A stretch of DNA of 8,816 nt from Rickettsia typhi (GTDB lineage: Bacteria; Pseudomonadota; Alphaproteobacteria; Rickettsiales; UBA1997), in contig CAMDAI010000042.1 in the NCBI GenBank assembly GCA_945888585.1, forward strand, positions 1 to 8,816, given 5' to 3'. A program made the position numbers and the translations under genes. Of the stretch, positions 1-7,923 are shown piece by piece (positions within the stretch are counted from its first letter, which is position 1; every line of letters begins with the position of its first letter). The notes under the pieces are model-generated. The model made no database searches and was not told the origin of the DNA. It was given only the letters and a program-made list of their open reading frames with translations.

Positions 1-558
1 ATGTTGCTTGCTGTATTTAGCACCACCCAGACCATTTAAAATCATCACTGAACTTTTTATTCCGGCGGCTTTTATTTTTTGTAAGGCATTTAGCGATGAT
101 TCAAAAGTTTCTCCTTTCTCTATTAAACTTAACAACTGCGTGTCGCCAGTTTCGCAACCAACATAAAGGATTTTCAAACCCATTTCTTGCAATTCTTTTA
201 AATCAGAAACGGATTTATTTAATAAATTGCGAGGAAGGCAATAAGAGGATACTCTTTGTAAGTTAGGAAAATATTTATTAATTAATTCTAAAATTTCTTT
301 TAACCTTCTTACCGAAAGGCTAACAGCATCACCATCAGCAAGAAATATTCTGGTCACTGGATAATTATTTTCAGATAAGAATTTTAACTCTTGTTCTATT
401 TCACTAGTTGCCTTTGGTTGGAAGCGCTTTTGTTCATCTTTGTACATATCACAAAATGTACATTTATTCCAAGAGCAGCCACTGGTGACCTGTAAAATAA
501 GAGATTTCCACTCACTTGGTGGGCGAAAAACTGGTTCTATGTAGTTTAGTGGATACAT
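1..558 (-). CDS. Radical SAM domain protein, N-terminal part (runs off left edge)
   Basis: The frame is open from an ATG at 558-556 down to base 1, giving 186 residues with no stop, so the C-terminus lies outside the window. Residues 27-39 carry the [4Fe-4S]-binding cysteines of the radical SAM superfamily as GCSWNKCTFC (Cys28, Cys33, Cys36), a CX4CX2C spacing that I recall from a COG1032-like group. FLADGDAV (72-79) is a strand of the radical SAM barrel. YVGCETGD (132-139) matches the GxESG-type SAM-binding strand, and LNGLGG (174-179) fits a later barrel strand. The enzyme would cleave S-adenosylmethionine to a 5'-deoxyadenosyl radical in the cytoplasm. The substrate cannot be inferred. The gene lies on the same strand as the regulator gene upstream, separated by 137 bp of AT-rich sequence. 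The superfamily is well supported; the exact function is unknown. Confidence 0.88.
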   Translation of the reverse strand, partial: MYPLNYIEPVFRPPSEWKSLILQVTSGCSWNKCTFCDMYKDEQKRFQPKATSEIEQELKFLSENNYPVTRIFLADGDAVSLSVRRLKEILELINKYFPNLQRVSSYCLPRNLLNKSVSDLKELQEMGLKILYVGCETGDTQLLSLIEKGETFESSLNALQKIKAAGIKSSVMILNGLGGAKYSKQH

Positions 559-626
559 CTAATTTTATTATTTATTCAGCAAAGTAAACCTTTTTCAAAA
601 ACTTATAAAATTTATTTTTTATTTCG

Positions 627-650
627 TTTATTTTTTAGTAAAAAAATAAA
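627..650. repeat. A/T-only inverted repeat between regulator and radical SAM genes
   Basis: TTTATTTTTT at 627-636 is followed by a 4-base loop AGTA and then its exact complement AAAAAATAAA at 641-650. The ten-pair stem contains no G-C pair. It lies just past the stop codon of the minus-strand ATPase gene. It could be a weak terminator-like hairpin, but in sequence this AT-rich it may be chance. The rest of 559-695 shows no gene and no convincing promoter. Confidence 0.3.
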
Positions 651-695
651 AGGATCTTCTAAAATCAATGAATCATAAGATGTTGACTGCTAAAT

Positions 696-1922
696 TTATT
701 TTCTATTTATTTTTTTTACCAATTGATAATTCCTATTCCTATTCGCTCCTGCGATTACTAAAATTTCTTCTTTTACCATCTTATAGATAGTCTTTCTAAC
801 ATCTGATAGGGAAATATCACCTAATTTATCATGCAACTGAGATATTGACAAATTGGGGTTGAATTTAAGAGTTTCTTCTATCAAAGCCTTTAAACGTGGT
901 GGCTCAATAATTTTTAAAGTTGGCTTAATATTAACTTTTGAATTTGTGATTAACTTAGGATTTACCAAATATTCCTTCCCTTTTTTAATTCCTCTGCCAA
1001 TCAAGATAGCTTTGTCTATCAAGCCACCAACATAAGAACGCAAACGATCTTCCTCCAGTTGTAATTCTTTACTTAGCTGCGTTGTCATAATCTTTTTATG
1101 TCTTGCAACAATACCGAGTGCGATAAATTCTTTTTGGGATAATTCGTAATTTTTTGCTACAAAATCAAGTAGTAAAATTACTTCTTCATCCAATATCTTA
1201 GAATATTGAGTTACTGAAGTATGATTAAAGTCAGATAATGGCAAAGGAAATGCTTTGGCATCTCGACTATTAATTTGATAAATCAAATTATAACCCATAC
1301 CTTCACCTTCCATCAATTCTAAGTCATGTAAAATTCTTATAAGATTTGGATTTCTGCGATGAGTTTGATGCAATATATTGTCTTTTGTAATACCCAAAGG
1401 CAACCCACCTGGATTAGTTATTTCTAAACGATCATGATATACTTTAATAAAAATATCACCGGAAATCGTATAGCTTTTATGAGCAATAGCATTAATTAAC
1501 AACTCTCTTATTAATTTGGGATCGTAATGTCTAATTTGCTTTCTAAACCAACCCTGAGGAAATTCATCAAAATAAGTTAGCTCTATAGACTCTTTTTCAA
1601 TATCTAGTAACAATTCTTTTGGATTCTTGGCATTATCACGCCATTCCAATTTGCGAACTTTATTTTCTAAACTATCGTAAACAATATATTGAACTGATAA
1701 TGGATAAACCATACGACTTCTTTGCTGCTGAGTTCCCAGCCACATGGTACCCAAATTGGTTAATTTGTTTTTGTAGATTAAGTTGTAATGTTCGGCGATT
1801 TCAATATCGGACAACTGTTTTATAGATTCTTTTACCCTCTTAGATTCCCTAATTTCTTTGGCAAATAATTGTATATTAGTTTCTGGTATAGGATCTAAAG
1901 ATATGTCATTTCTTGGTTGCAA
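696..1922 (-). pseudogene. AlbA_2-type ATP-binding regulator, C-terminal fragment: GHKL ATPase and winged helices
   Basis: This 408-residue frame is the downstream part of a regulator whose N-terminal AlbA_2 domain is encoded at 1895-2350 in another frame. The central region matches the HATPase_c_4 family (RecG-like C-terminal, GHKL-type ATPase): RELLINAIAHKSY at 139-151 is the N-box, ITNPGGLPLG at 168-177 the G1 box, and RRNPNLIRILHDLELMEGEG at 189-208 the next conserved block. Two winged-helix-like segments follow (about 262-312 and 345-402), suggesting DNA binding. The nominal start at 1922 is a TTG without a ribosome binding site. The frame stays open upstream to about 1967 and encodes residues (EKDAFQWEL) that belong to the full-length family. 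The first in-frame ATG is residue 60, so independent translation is unlikely. An intact gene would encode about 550 residues. The family is usually annotated as ATP-binding or RecG-related putative transcriptional regulators; the biological target is unknown. Confidence 0.8.
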
Positions 1923-2350
1923 TTCCCACTGAAAAGCATCTTTTTCACTAGAAAGAGATATATATCTTCACTTCTAGCAGCCTGACATTGATCACCTATA
2001 CGAATATAAATTTTACCATCAGAGGTTGTAGCAATTGATTTTAAAGATGGATGAATAGTGATGATAAAGTATTGACCACCGTTTAAATGATTTTCTATTT
2101 CACCAGCTGCTAATTCTACATTAAAACATAAGGTGCGTAATGTTGTAATAACCTTATTTATTAATTTAGTTAGTATAATTTGTGAAGTTGGGGGTTTGCC
2201 ATCTTTATCTTCAATACTTACAACAATCCGTCCTCCTTGTGCATTCGCAAAAGATACACAAGTTACGGATAATTTTCTCAAACTAGCCTCATCTTTAACT
2301 GCAAGAATACTTTTATATTCAGTTAATATATTTTCTGTAGATAGTAACAT
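1895..2350 (-). pseudogene. AlbA_2 (Schlafen-like) domain, N-terminal fragment of the same regulator
   Basis: This frame encodes 151 residues from ATG 2350. Residues 1-130 form an AlbA_2 domain (PF04326; the Schlafen AlbA_2 fold): EYK at 11-13 matches the E-x-K element, FANAQGG at 34-40 followed by RIVVSIEDKDG is the classic signature, and IYIRIGDQCQAARSEDI at 114-130 is the conserved last strand and helix. After residue 131 the sequence (LFLVKKMLFSGNCNQEMTYL) no longer resembles the family and ends at a TAG inside the downstream frame. The 28-nt overlap with the ATPase fragment, and the way the family joins AlbA_2 directly to HATPase_c_4 in one chain, show that these are two halves of one gene. 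AlbA_2 domains bind nucleic acid in known members. The gene sits 62 bp after tolB and may have its own promoter. Confidence 0.82.
1941..1966 (-). other. Frameshift site in the AlbA_2/ATPase gene
   Basis: The family sequence passes from the 2350 frame to the 696-1922 frame in this interval, a net shift equal to one missing base or two extra. Two slippage-prone tracts lie here on the minus strand: GATATATATC (1966-1957) and GAAAAAG (1946-1940). Rejoining at the AT tract gives ...SEDIYSLSSEKDAFQWEL, which fits my memory of the family pattern (D-x-x-x-L-x-x-E-K-x-A-x-x-W-E) slightly better than rejoining at the A5 tract. The cause (mutation, assembly or read error, or recoding) is not resolved. 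Confidence 0.75.
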
Positions 2351-2384
2351 AATCTATTTATATGTCTTTAGATCGAATAAATTG

Positions 2385-2412
2385 TATATAAATTTGTTTG
2401 CTCTTTTGACAA
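2385..2412 (-). promoter_or_regulatory. Putative sigma-70 promoter for the AlbA_2/ATPase gene
   Basis: On the minus strand TTGTCA (2412-2407) resembles a -35 box. TATATA (2390-2385) follows after a 16-bp spacer, or TATACA (2388-2383) after 18 bp. This lies 35-62 bp upstream of the ATG at 2350 and directly after the tolB stop codon at 2415-2413. It was judged by eye in AT-rich DNA, so it is tentative. Confidence 0.38.
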
Positions 2413-3783
2413 TTACCAATGATTCGCCCAGTCAGGATCAGAAGCACCTTCATTTTCAGGAGTTGGTAGCTCTCTTTCAAAGCCGGTAACAATATCGATC
2501 ATGTACAATCTAGAAATGCTGCTTTTACCATAAGGGCTATTTTTTCTGGCGTAAATTAAATATCGACCATTTGGTGACCATTTAGCTCCTTCAACCAAAT
2601 AACCGCGAGTTATGATTTTTTCATTACGCCCGTCAGCGGTCATAACGCCAATGCCAAATTTATTACTTTTCATTTCAGTGTATGCAATCAGATTACCATC
2701 TGGCGACCAAACTGGTTTGGAATACATTGCATCACCGCTACTAAGTTTTTTAGAGCTACTGCCATCGGCATTCATTATATAAATTTGTTCTTTACCTTCT
2801 CGGTCAGAAGAAAATACAACTTGCTTGCCATCGGAAGAATAAGAAGGGGTGGTATTGATGCTGCTATTATTGGTTAATTTTGCAGTTTTGCCTGTTAAAG
2901 AATTTAATTCATAAACATTGCTACTTCCGCCTTCGATAACTGACAGAAGAATTAAATTAGAATCTTTTGGATTAACGTTTGGTGCAAAACTGGTACCAGA
3001 AAAATTTCCAAGTTTTTTGAGAATTTTATCTTTGATATTCAATTTATAAAGTTGCGCGCCATTTCCAGCATATCTTAAAAAGATAATTTCATTAGGTTTT
3101 TTAGAAATAACCGGAGTTAATACTAAATCAGATCCATTGGTTAAATATTTTCTATTTTCCCCATTAAAATCCATTATTGCGATTCTTTTAACTTTTTTTA
3201 ACTCAGTTCCGCTTTCGGCAACATAAACAATTTGACTATCAAAATGACCTGATTTTTCACCAGAGATTGATTTATATATTTCATTAGAAATTACATTGGA
3301 CATTTTGTTATAACCGCCTTTTCCGGTGGAATAATATTTTCCAAAAAGCTGCCTTTCATCTAGAATATCCCATAGCCTAAGCTTAATTTCCATATTGCCC
3401 AGCACATCAATTACTACATCTCCAACTAACATTGCACCAATTCCAAGTGCGCTATATTTATCAAAATCAGGAATTTGTTCAGTGTTGAGAATTGGTTTGT
3501 TATTGGTTGGGGATTTTTCTTTTGCTGGAATCAAACTGACTTCACCTGATTTTTTTGAAACTTCAAATAAATTAGTGCTTTCTAAATTATATTTGATGCC
3601 ATTTAGAATTTTTTCAACTTCAGCTTTAAACTCAGGATTTTTGCTATCAAAACCATAAATTAGAAGTTTAGTCTTTGGAATTTCTTCTTTATCAATGCTA
3701 AAACTAATTCCGGCACTAGCTGTAGAAATAGAAATTAAAAAGCATAATAAACCTATAAAACTTGGGTAAAACTTCGTTTTCAT
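2413..3783 (-). CDS. tolB: Tol-Pal system periplasmic protein TolB
   Basis: This 456-residue protein is slightly longer than typical TolB (about 430-445). Residues 1-24 form a Sec signal peptide with a hydrophobic core ([12 protein letters not shown]) and an AxA-type cleavage site, ASA before Gly25. Residues about 25-190 fit the TolB N-terminal domain: LLIYGFDS is near its start, then the [15 protein letters not shown] strand and the RLWDI...LFGKYY segment. Residues about 195-456 form the beta-propeller, with repeated TolB/WD40-like blocks such as [30 protein letters not shown] and [14 protein letters not shown], and a C-terminal GASDPDWA motif. TolB links Pal and outer-membrane proteins to the TolQRA complex, supporting envelope integrity and cell division. 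No tolQ, tolR, tolA or pal gene is adjacent. The ATG at 3783 overlaps the hslV stop by 4 nt (ATGA), implying cotranscription and translational coupling with hslV. Confidence 0.96.
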   Translation of the reverse strand: MKTKFYPSFIGLLCFLISISTASAGISFSIDKEEIPKTKLLIYGFDSKNPEFKAEVEKILNGIKYNLESTNLFEVSKKSGEVSLIPAKEKSPTNNKPILNTEQIPDFDKYSALGIGAMLVGDVVIDVLGNMEIKLRLWDILDERQLFGKYYSTGKGGYNKMSNVISNEIYKSISGEKSGHFDSQIVYVAESGTELKKVKRIAIMDFNGENRKYLTNGSDLVLTPVISKKPNEIIFLRYAGNGAQLYKLNIKDKILKKLGNFSGTSFAPNVNPKDSNLILLSVIEGGSSNVYELNSLTGKTAKLTNNSSINTTPSYSSDGKQVVFSSDREGKEQIYIMNADGSSSKKLSSGDAMYSKPVWSPDGNLIAYTEMKSNKFGIGVMTADGRNEKIITRGYLVEGAKWSPNGRYLIYARKNSPYGKSSISRLYMIDIVTGFERELPTPENEGASDPDWANHW

Positions 3784-4331
3784 TCTAAACTTTCTATAAC
3801 AATATTATTATTGGTGTAAATACAAAGATCGGCAGCAATTTTCATTGATTTGGTTAAAATTTCTTTAATTTCTAATTGATCAATTCCAATCAAGGCACGG
3901 GCAGCAGCTAAAGCAAAATTGCCACCAGAGCCAATTCCAATCACGCCATCTTCTGGCTCTAAAACATCACCATTTCCGGTTAAAACCAGAGAAACATTTT
4001 TATCAGCAACAATCATCATCGCTTCTAGCCGACGCAAATATTTATCAGTGCGCCAATCTTTTGCAAGTTCTACGCAAGCTCTGGTTAATTGGCCGGGATA
4101 TTGTTCTAATTTAGCTTCTAATCTTTCAAATAATGTAAAAGCATCAGCGGTAGCACCAGCAAAGCCACCGATAATTGAACCGTCACCCAATCTTCTGACT
4201 TTTTTAGCGGTGGATTTTAAAATAGTATTGCCAAAAGAAACTTGACCATCACCAGCAATGGCAACTTTGCCATTTTTTCTAACCGATAAAATTGTGGTTC
4301 CGTATAATAAATTATTTTTATGCTCTATCAT
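3780..4331 (-). CDS. hslV: ATP-dependent protease peptidase subunit HslV (ClpQ)
   Basis: This is the threonine peptidase of the HslUV protease, which degrades unfolded and regulatory proteins in the cytoplasm together with the HslU ATPase. I prefer the ATG at 4331 (183 residues) over the in-frame TTG at 4337, because it is a normal start and has a weak GAAG 8 nt upstream. The first 11 residues ([11 protein letters not shown]) form the propeptide, and Thr12 of the GTT motif is the catalytic N-terminal threonine after processing. The conserved catalytic environment is visible: GDGQ with the aspartate at mature position 17, and AKKVRRL with the lysine at mature position 33. [62 protein letters not shown] and DLCIYTNN follow, all standard HslV blocks. 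Length is normal. hslU, usually the next gene, is not here; tolB overlaps the 3' end instead. Confidence 0.97.
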   Translation of the reverse strand: MIEHKNNLLYGTTILSVRKNGKVAIAGDGQVSFGNTILKSTAKKVRRLGDGSIIGGFAGATADAFTLFERLEAKLEQYPGQLTRACVELAKDWRTDKYLRRLEAMMIVADKNVSLVLTGNGDVLEPEDGVIGIGSGGNFALAAARALIGIDQLEIKEILTKSMKIAADLCIYTNNNIVIESLE

Positions 4332-4383
4332 TAGCAAACTTCAAATGGGATTTTTAGATGTAGATTATTAAAGGCTCTAACCT

Positions 4384-4411
4384 ATTATCTATTTAATGTA
4401 AATAAACTCAA
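4384..4411 (-). promoter_or_regulatory. Putative promoter for hslV-tolB in the divergent intergenic region
   Basis: On the minus strand TTGAGT (4411-4406) and GATAAT (4389-4384) are spaced by 16 bp and end about 53 bp upstream of the hslV ATG. The -10 differs from TATAAT at one base and the -35 from TTGACA at two. The same 96-bp region (4332-4427) must hold the ampG promoter, but I see no clear -35/-10 pair on the plus strand. I see no heat-shock type promoter either. Confidence 0.35.
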
Positions 4412-4427
4412 TAAATTTATTAGAAAA

Positions 4428-5687
4428 ATGAATTTTCTCAGAGCATTAAAATCTTACGTTAAACCTGATATTTTGGTGATATTATTTCTTGGTCTTTCAT
4501 CAGGTTTGCCATTAGCTTTAATTCTTTCAACTCTTAAAGCTTATTTAGTTGATGGTGGAGTTGATTTAAAAACAATTGGGCTTTTTTCCGTTGCTTCTCT
4601 TCCTTATAGTTTAAAATTTCTTTGGGCACCAATAGTAGATTCGTTAGAGATTCCATATCTAACTCAAAAATTAGGTAAGCGCAGATCTTGGATGATTGTC
4701 ACTCAATTTTTGTTGATGATATTAATTGCTTCAATTGGATTTTATAATGCTGGTGAGGATATTAAAATTATTGCTATTTTAGCTCTTGCGGTTTGTTTTG
4801 TTTCAGCCACTCAAGATATTGTAGTCGATGCTTATCGTATTGAAGAAATTAAACCAGAAGATCAAGGGATTGCAACCGGAATGTATGTTTATGGTTATCG
4901 AATTGGTATGCTGATTTCTGGGGCATTAGCACTGTTTTTGTCAGATTTAATTGATTGGAGTTTAGTTTATTTAATTATTGCTTCAGTCATGATGATTGGA
5001 ATTATCACCACAATGATCGCTAAAGAAGATTTAAAGCGAGCAAAAAACCAATCTCATAATTTGGTAGAATGGTTTAAAAATTCGGTGATTTCACCATTAA
5101 CTGATTTTTTTCATCATCCGAAATGGTATATTGTTTTTCCTTTTATAATTGCCTTTAAACTAGGCGATGTTTTTGCTGGAACTCTAACCTTACCATTTCT
5201 TCTAGATATTGGTTTTAGTAAAACTGAAATTGCTCAAATTGTTAAAACTTTTGGTTTATTTGCCACTCTATTTGGTGTTTTTATCGGTGGTATTTTAGTT
5301 AAATCTTGGGGCTTAAACAAAAGCCTCTGGATTGCCGGAATATTACAAATGACATCTAATTTAGCTTTTGCCTATCAAGCGGAACTTGGTCATTATACCC
5401 CATCACTTTATGCTGTAGTGTTTATTGAGAATTTTAGTGGTGGTATTGGTGATGCTGTGTTTGTGGCTTATTTAAGCAGTTTGTGTAATGTTGCTTTCAC
5501 CGCAACTCAATATGCTATTTTGGTTTCTTTTGCTACTATGAGCAGAAGTATCTTATCAAGCAGTGCCGGTGTATTTGCTGAATTACTAGGCTGGAGAAGT
5601 TTTTTCTTTCTTTCCGCTATTATTGCTATTCCTGGTTTATTGCTATTGTCAATTTTAACCAGCAAATTTTTTATTAAAAAACCCTAA
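4428..5687 (+). CDS. ampG: AmpG-family muropeptide permease (MFS transporter)
   Basis: This 419-residue, strongly hydrophobic protein has about 12 predicted membrane segments of the major facilitator type. AmpG signatures are clear: FLGLSSGLP at 20-28, LPYSLKFLWAPIVDS at 58-72, GKRRSW at 83-88 in the loop between early membrane helices, and SATQDIVVDAYRIE at 126-139. Characterised AmpG proteins import anhydromuropeptides (GlcNAc-anhydroMurNAc and its peptides) across the inner membrane for peptidoglycan recycling. Several Rickettsiales carry more than one AmpG paralogue, so the exact substrate is less certain than the family. It is the first gene of the plus-strand operon, diverging from hslV, and its TAA overlaps the next gene's ATG by one base (TAATG). 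There is no obvious Shine-Dalgarno sequence before the ATG. Confidence 0.9.
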   Translation: MNFLRALKSYVKPDILVILFLGLSSGLPLALILSTLKAYLVDGGVDLKTIGLFSVASLPYSLKFLWAPIVDSLEIPYLTQKLGKRRSWMIVTQFLLMILIASIGFYNAGEDIKIIAILALAVCFVSATQDIVVDAYRIEEIKPEDQGIATGMYVYGYRIGMLISGALALFLSDLIDWSLVYLIIASVMMIGIITTMIAKEDLKRAKNQSHNLVEWFKNSVISPLTDFFHHPKWYIVFPFIIAFKLGDVFAGTLTLPFLLDIGFSKTEIAQIVKTFGLFATLFGVFIGGILVKSWGLNKSLWIAGILQMTSNLAFAYQAELGHYTPSLYAVVFIENFSGGIGDAVFVAYLSSLCNVAFTATQYAILVSFATMSRSILSSSAGVFAELLGWRSFFFLSAIIAIPGLLLLSILTSKFFIKKP

Positions 5688-6967
5688 TGTCAATTTCCCT
5701 ACTTTCAGAAGAGCAAAAACAGGCAATTTATGCCATTGAAGATGGTGACAGTATTTTTGTTACAGGAAGTGCCGGAACTGGAAAGTCATTTCTATTACAA
5801 TATTTAAGAAGAAATTATTTAGGAGCTGGTCTTCATATTACTGCTAGCACTGGAATTGCTGCAGTAAATATTGGTGGACAAACTTTGCATTCTTGGAGTG
5901 GAATTGGTTTAGGAAATATGCCTCTTGAGGCCACTATTCAAAATGTATTTTCAGTCAAATTCAGTAAACTTCGCAGAAGAATTAAAAATGCTAAAATGCT
6001 GGCTATTGATGAAATATCAATGATTTCCAGTACAACTTTTGATTTGCTTGATGGTGTTTTTAAAGCAGTAAGAGGAAATGAAAAACCATTTGGTGGTTTG
6101 CAAATGATTTTATTTGGCGATTTTTTACAACTTCCGCCTGTTGAAAGAAGCGGAGAGGTTAATTTTTGTTTTTCTTCCGAATCTTGGAAAAATCTTGATC
6201 CACGCACTTTTATTTTAAAAAAAGTTTTCCGTCAACAAGATCAACAATTTGTTAATTTACTGGATAATATTCGCTTTGGTACCATTGATGAAAATGATAT
6301 AAATTTACTCAAATCACGGATTAATTTAAATGATGTTAATTCAAGTATAAAGCCAACTATGCTGGTTACTCACAATGCTCAGGTAGATTTAATTAATCGG
6401 GAAGAATTAAAGAAAATTCCTGAAGCCAGTAAATTTTTTGTCGCTGAATTTATTGGTGATTCTGCCAAGTTTGATTTTTTACGTAAAAATTGTTTAGCCT
6501 ATGAAAGGCTGGAATTGAAGCTTGGATCACAAGTTATGATGTTAAAAAATACTTATCAAAAAGATGGAATTATTAACGGTTCCCTTGGAATTATTCGGGG
6601 ATTTTCTGATAAAAAAGAGCATCCAATTGTAGAATTTCAAAATGGTAAAAAATTAACTATCAGTCCAGAAGAATGGGCTTTAGAGAAGTTTGATGAAGAA
6701 AAAAGAGAAGCCAAGATTGAAGCGCAAATGATTCAAATCCCATTAATTTTATCTTGGGCAATCACTATTCACAAATCTCAGGGAATGACACTAGATAAGG
6801 TTCGGTGCGATTTAAGTAAAGTTTTTGCTGATGGACAAATTTATGTGGCATTATCCAGAGTAAAAACTATTGAAGGGTTATATATTGATGGTCTTGATTT
6901 TAGAAGGATTAAAGCTAATAAGGCGGTGGTTGAATTTTACCAAGGTAATTCGCTTAGCTGTACCTGA
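5687..6967 (+). CDS. PIF1-family DNA helicase (SF1B)
   Basis: This 426-residue protein has all the superfamily 1 helicase motifs in order: an N-terminal glutamine region (LLSEEQKQAI), Walker A GSAGTGKS at 27-34, motif Ia TASTGIAA at 52-59 followed by GGQTLHSW, Walker B LAIDEISM at 105-112, motif III GDFLQLPPV at 144-152, FRQQ at 181-184, GSQVMMLKN at 280-288, the SWAITIHKSQGMTLD block at 356-370 and YVALSRVKTIEGL at 386-398. TASTGIAA...LHSW and HKSQGMTLD identify PIF1 rather than RecD or UvrD. Such enzymes unwind DNA 5' to 3' using ATP and, in characterised members, resolve G-quadruplexes or R-loops. The protein is a minimal helicase core with no visible fused nuclease or extra domain. Translation is probably coupled to ampG by the 1-nt stop/start overlap. 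Its job in an operon of transport and metabolism genes is unclear. Confidence 0.93.
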   Translation: MSISLLSEEQKQAIYAIEDGDSIFVTGSAGTGKSFLLQYLRRNYLGAGLHITASTGIAAVNIGGQTLHSWSGIGLGNMPLEATIQNVFSVKFSKLRRRIKNAKMLAIDEISMISSTTFDLLDGVFKAVRGNEKPFGGLQMILFGDFLQLPPVERSGEVNFCFSSESWKNLDPRTFILKKVFRQQDQQFVNLLDNIRFGTIDENDINLLKSRINLNDVNSSIKPTMLVTHNAQVDLINREELKKIPEASKFFVAEFIGDSAKFDFLRKNCLAYERLELKLGSQVMMLKNTYQKDGIINGSLGIIRGFSDKKEHPIVEFQNGKKLTISPEEWALEKFDEEKREAKIEAQMIQIPLILSWAITIHKSQGMTLDKVRCDLSKVFADGQIYVALSRVKTIEGLYIDGLDFRRIKANKAVVEFYQGNSLSCT

Positions 6968-6976
6968 AAAACATTT

Positions 6977-7918
6977 ATGAAAAAGCACTATCAAGCTTTA
7001 TCCAATAATGGCCAGGGTATTTTTTGGATTATTATTACCTGTTTTTTAGTCTCAATAATGATTTCTATTGTGCGCTATTTGTCTAAGGATATGCATGTTT
7101 TTCAAATTGTAATGATGCGCAATTTTTTTGGTTTGTTATTTTTTATTCCATCAGTTGTTAAAAATCGCTCCAATATTTTACGCACTAACAATCTTAAGCT
7201 TCATATTGCCAGAGGACTAACCGGTTTATGTTCAATGTTAATTTGGTTTTATACTATAACTTTAATTCCGCTTCCCGAAGCGGTTTCGATCACTTTTATT
7301 GTACCGGTTCTAACCACTATTGCGGCAGCAATCTTTCTTAAAGAAAAAGTTAACAATAAAGCTTGGATATCTCTGGCTATTGGTTTTATTGGCGTTTTAA
7401 TTATAATAAGACCAGGTTTTAATGATTTTCAATTTGCCTATATTTTTGCTTTAATTACTACTCTACTTTGGACTGGATCTAATATTTTGGTTAAAACCAT
7501 GACCAAAACTGAGAAGTTGGAAACTATAACTTTTTATGTCTTATCTATTGCCTTGATATTATCTATTCCAATTGCCGCACCCTACTTAAAACCAATCAGT
7601 TTGATCAATATTTTATGGTTGGCAATTATGGGTGGAGTGGCTAACATATCTCACACCGCAATGTCTCGTGCTTATTCCAAGGCTGATATTTCAGTAGTGC
7701 AGCCTTTTGATTTTACCAGATTAATTTTTATTTCAATTATTGCTTACTTTGCCTTTGGGGAAGTCATTAACGTCTGGATGATACTAGGCTCTTTGCTGAT
7801 ATTTTTTAGTACAATCTATTTATCACCGATTAGCAAAAAGGGAAATATGAATTTAGTTAAAAAATTCTTTGGCAAGAAATCGCAAAATTCTTCAAATCAG
7901 ATTGGCATTGATATGTAA
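6977..7918 (+). CDS. EamA/DMT-superfamily inner-membrane transporter
   Basis: This 313-residue protein has about ten predicted membrane helices arranged as two EamA repeats (roughly 15-147 and 155-283). Typical family blocks are ALPLPEAV-like LIPLPEAVSITFIVPVLTT (96-114), FLKEKVNNKAWISLAIGFIGVLIIIRPG (120-147), and, in the second repeat, SRAYSKADISVVQPFDFTRLIF (230-251) with FGEV at 260-263. A charged tail (KKGNMNLVKKFFGKKSQ...) follows the last helix. Related rickettsial proteins have been characterised or annotated as S-adenosylmethionine importers. Whether this one carries SAM or another metabolite cannot be told from sequence alone. It begins 9 nt after the helicase stop and ends 5 nt before the ATP-grasp gene, so all are probably on one transcript. 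Confidence 0.85.
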   Translation: MKKHYQALSNNGQGIFWIIITCFLVSIMISIVRYLSKDMHVFQIVMMRNFFGLLFFIPSVVKNRSNILRTNNLKLHIARGLTGLCSMLIWFYTITLIPLPEAVSITFIVPVLTTIAAAIFLKEKVNNKAWISLAIGFIGVLIIIRPGFNDFQFAYIFALITTLLWTGSNILVKTMTKTEKLETITFYVLSIALILSIPIAAPYLKPISLINILWLAIMGGVANISHTAMSRAYSKADISVVQPFDFTRLIFISIIAYFAFGEVINVWMILGSLLIFFSTIYLSPISKKGNMNLVKKFFGKKSQNSSNQIGIDM

Positions 7919-7923
7919 AAAAT

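Noticed and set aside
559..695. Small RNA or strong intrinsic terminator between the regulator and radical SAM genes
   Set aside because: The only hairpin is entirely A/T, with no GC-rich stem, and no conserved RNA features are visible.
696..2350. Two-gene toxin-antitoxin or defence pair from the overlapping AlbA_2 and ATPase frames
   Set aside because: The two domains belong to one known protein architecture and the downstream frame lacks a plausible start, so a frameshift is a simpler explanation.
2133..2489. Open plus-strand frame of 118 codons opposite the AlbA_2 fragment and the tolB 3' end
   Set aside because: It lies opposite well-conserved coding sequence, has no recognisable domain, and is best explained as an antisense shadow.
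3395..3658. Open plus-strand frame within tolB
   Set aside because: It is antisense to conserved TolB sequence, with low-complexity Ser/Ile/Pro-rich composition typical of shadows.
4332..4337. TTG start extending HslV by two residues
   Set aside because: The ATG at 4331 is a normal start, gives a typical propeptide length, and needs no unusual initiation codon.
5938..6207. Open minus-strand frame within the PIF1 helicase gene
   Set aside because: It is antisense to helicase Walker B and motif III, with no start signal or recognised domain.
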